A stretch of 6,055 nt of DNA from Thermoplasmata archaeon (lineage in GTDB: Archaea; Thermoplasmatota; SW-10-69-26). Each line of letters opens with the position of its first letter. Positions within the stretch are counted from its first letter, which is position 1. The position numbers and the translations under genes were made by a program. Under the pieces are notes generated by a model that was not told the DNA's origin, ran no database searches, and saw only the letters and a list, made by a program, of their open reading frames with translations. Shown here in pieces: positions 4,769 to 6,055 of the stretch. The DNA lies in NCBI GenBank assembly GCA_003561665.1, contig PWVY01000189.1, positions 1-6,055 of the forward strand, in the 5' to 3' direction.

Positions 4769-6055
4769 TCAGCAACTTTGAGGTGTGAAGCTGGTTTGCG
4801 CTTCGCCAACGGCATCCCCGAGTTCCACCTGCACGTCGATCACGACCTCGTACCCCTCCGAGGCTCGGGAGATGCCGCGGGTGTGTTCGTCGACGCCGTC
4901 CTCGTCCGTTGTGCCTTCTTCTTGCGGGTTGCTGCTCTTGTAGTTCCAGGTCGACACCGTCGAGGCTCCCTCGACCGGGTTGCCAGTCTCGTCCTCGACC
5001 GTGATGGTCACGGTCACGTCCGTGTACTGACAGGGCTCTGGATCGCTGACCGTGGCGGTGACGACGAGCTCCTCACCCTCCGGCTCTTCGGGGGGATCGT
5101 CGTCGCTTTCCTCTTCTTCGTCGTCGGCGGGTGCCTGCGTGGGGCTCGCCCCCGTTTGCGTGGTCACATCCCACGTAGATCCATCGCTGGTGACGGTGAT
5201 CGTGCCATGAACATCCGTCTGGTAGAGGTCCACGCCGTGGTCGTACAAGCGGTTGACGACCTCATCGTGCGGATGTCCGTATTGGTTATCCTCACCGACG
5301 CCTGCCGTGGCGATGCTGGGCGTGGTGGCTTGAAGCCAGGCGTCGCACGTGCTGGTGCTGGAACCGTGGTGACCAAGGCTGAGCACATCCGTGTCCAGGT
5401 CGAAACCCCGGTCGATAACGAGCTCTTCCTCGTTGCATTCCAAATCCCCGGTGAGGATGGTGTGGAAGTCCTCGAAGGTGGCTTTCAAGGCGATGTTCGC
5501 AACATGCACATCGGTTGCGGTGGGGTCCACGTGTAGCACGGTTTTGGTCACGCCGGGGATGAACTCCCAGGAATCCCCGGGCTCGAAGTCGTGACCGGTG
5601 AGCGTGGGGACGCCATGGTTTTCGGCTGCATCCAGGCAATCGGCCCAGGTTTGCGTGTCGTACTCGACGCCCGGGTGAATGAGGACGTTCACGTTGAGGT
5701 TCTCGATGATGGCATCACACCCCCCCGCGTGGTCCGCGTGGGGATGACTGATGACCAACGCTTCCACGGTCTCCACGCCGGTTTGGTCAAGATGGTCAAG
5801 CAGCGGACCATGGCGTGATTCCCATCGGTCCCCGGTGTCGAACACGACCGTCCAGTTAGCACGCTGAAGCACGATCCCATCGCCCTGACCCACATCGACG
5901 ACGGTCATCGTGAGGTCCGCATCGAGGTCCTCGGGGCGAGCTTGATTTTGTTCCGCATCTTCCTCGATCCCCTCGTCCTCGGCATCCTCTTCCTGCTCGC
6001 GTGCTTCGTCCGCGTCCGCATCCTCTTCATTCCCCCCCTCGGGGGCTTCATCGAA
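4769..6055 (-). CDS. ComEC-like metallo-beta-lactamase-fold hydrolase with acidic linkers and Ig-like C-terminal domain (5' end outside window)
   Basis: The frame is open from the stop at 4769-4771 to the window edge. ATG 5908 is probably internal: a 49-residue Asp/Glu-rich stretch precedes it in frame, and the codon falls inside the first strand of the fold. Counted from that Met, VDVGQGDG (4-11), DTGD (24-27), HPHADH (55-60, the HxHxDH metal site), TGD (153-155), GHHGS (179-183) and YGHPHDEV (210-217) match the MBL domain of ComEC/Rec2. Known stand-alone relatives are secreted or periplasmic hydrolases, and the ComEC domain itself is thought to degrade DNA strands. The ComEC transmembrane channel is absent here. 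An acidic linker (261-280) follows, then an Ig-like domain with VEDETGNPVEGAS (304-316), C293 and a C-terminal cysteine likely paired with it. Export is likely, but the signal sequence would lie outside the window. The substrate, DNA or another phosphoester, is unknown. Confidence 0.88.
   Translation of the reverse strand, partial: FDEAPEGGNEEDADADEAREQEEDAEDEGIEEDAEQNQARPEDLDADLTMTVVDVGQGDGIVLQRANWTVVFDTGDRWESRHGPLLDHLDQTGVETVEALVISHPHADHAGGCDAIIENLNVNVLIHPGVEYDTQTWADCLDAAENHGVPTLTGHDFEPGDSWEFIPGVTKTVLHVDPTATDVHVANIALKATFEDFHTILTGDLECNEEELVIDRGFDLDTDVLSLGHHGSSTSTCDAWLQATTPSIATAGVGEDNQYGHPHDEVVNRLYDHGVDLYQTDVHGTITVTSDGSTWDVTTQTGASPTQAPADDEEEESDDDPPEEPEGEELVVTATVSDPEPCQYTDVTVTITVEDETGNPVEGASTVSTWNYKSSNPQEEGTTDEDGVDEHTRGISRASEGYEVVIDVQVELGDAVGEAQTSFTPQSC

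Noticed and set aside
4700..5536. 278-codon plus-strand open frame
   Set aside because: It is antisense to the MBL-fold gene, whose metal-binding and ComEC motifs are unmistakable. The plus translation is Arg/Val-rich with no motif, and its upstream end reaches into the convergent gap only by chance.
1..6055. CRISPR array, insertion sequence, rRNA or complete tRNA
   Set aside because: Reading both strands showed no regularly spaced repeats, no transposase motif with terminal inverted repeats, and no conserved rRNA or complete tRNA sequence.

Overview
The window is a high-GC stretch (about 60-65% in the sampled rows) in two parts. Its host cannot be named from sequence alone. An archaeon, possibly a euryarchaeon or its virus or provirus, fits the Asp/Glu-rich exported proteins, the GGTGAT and GGAGGT ribosome-binding sites, the short leaders and the TATA-like boxes. 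A high-GC bacterium is not excluded.

Left part, 1-2708: four tightly packed plus-strand genes joined by 4-nt gaps or 1-4-nt overlaps. They are (i) the 3' end of a gene, (ii) a 552-aa protein with two DNRLRE-type beta-sandwich domains and a C-terminal domain homologous to gene (i), (iii) an unrecognised 177-aa protein, and (iv) a 68-aa coiled-coil plus membrane-segment protein like XhlA or holin accessory proteins. The order (surface or fibre-like proteins, then a small membrane protein) resembles the late or structural module of a tailed virus. No capsid, portal, terminase or tape-measure gene is visible, so this remains an inference.

Middle, 2709-4258: a gene for a predicted Mrr-like PD-(D/E)XK nuclease with clearly lower GC (several rows at 42-48%). 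It has a start that is hard to place and a TATA-like element ahead of it. About 550 bases without a convincing gene follow. These carry several hairpins, including a pair of mutually exclusive 8-bp stems.

Right part, 4259-6055: two convergent genes for exported proteins. A 137-aa membrane-anchored Ig/PKD-like protein (plus) faces a ComEC-type metallo-beta-lactamase-fold hydrolase (minus). The hydrolase has acidic linkers and a C-terminal Ig-like domain, and its 5' end lies outside the window.

The most notable points are the lower-GC nuclease gene directly behind the virus-like operon, the paralogous C-terminal domain on consecutive genes, and the possible RNA switch in the gap.
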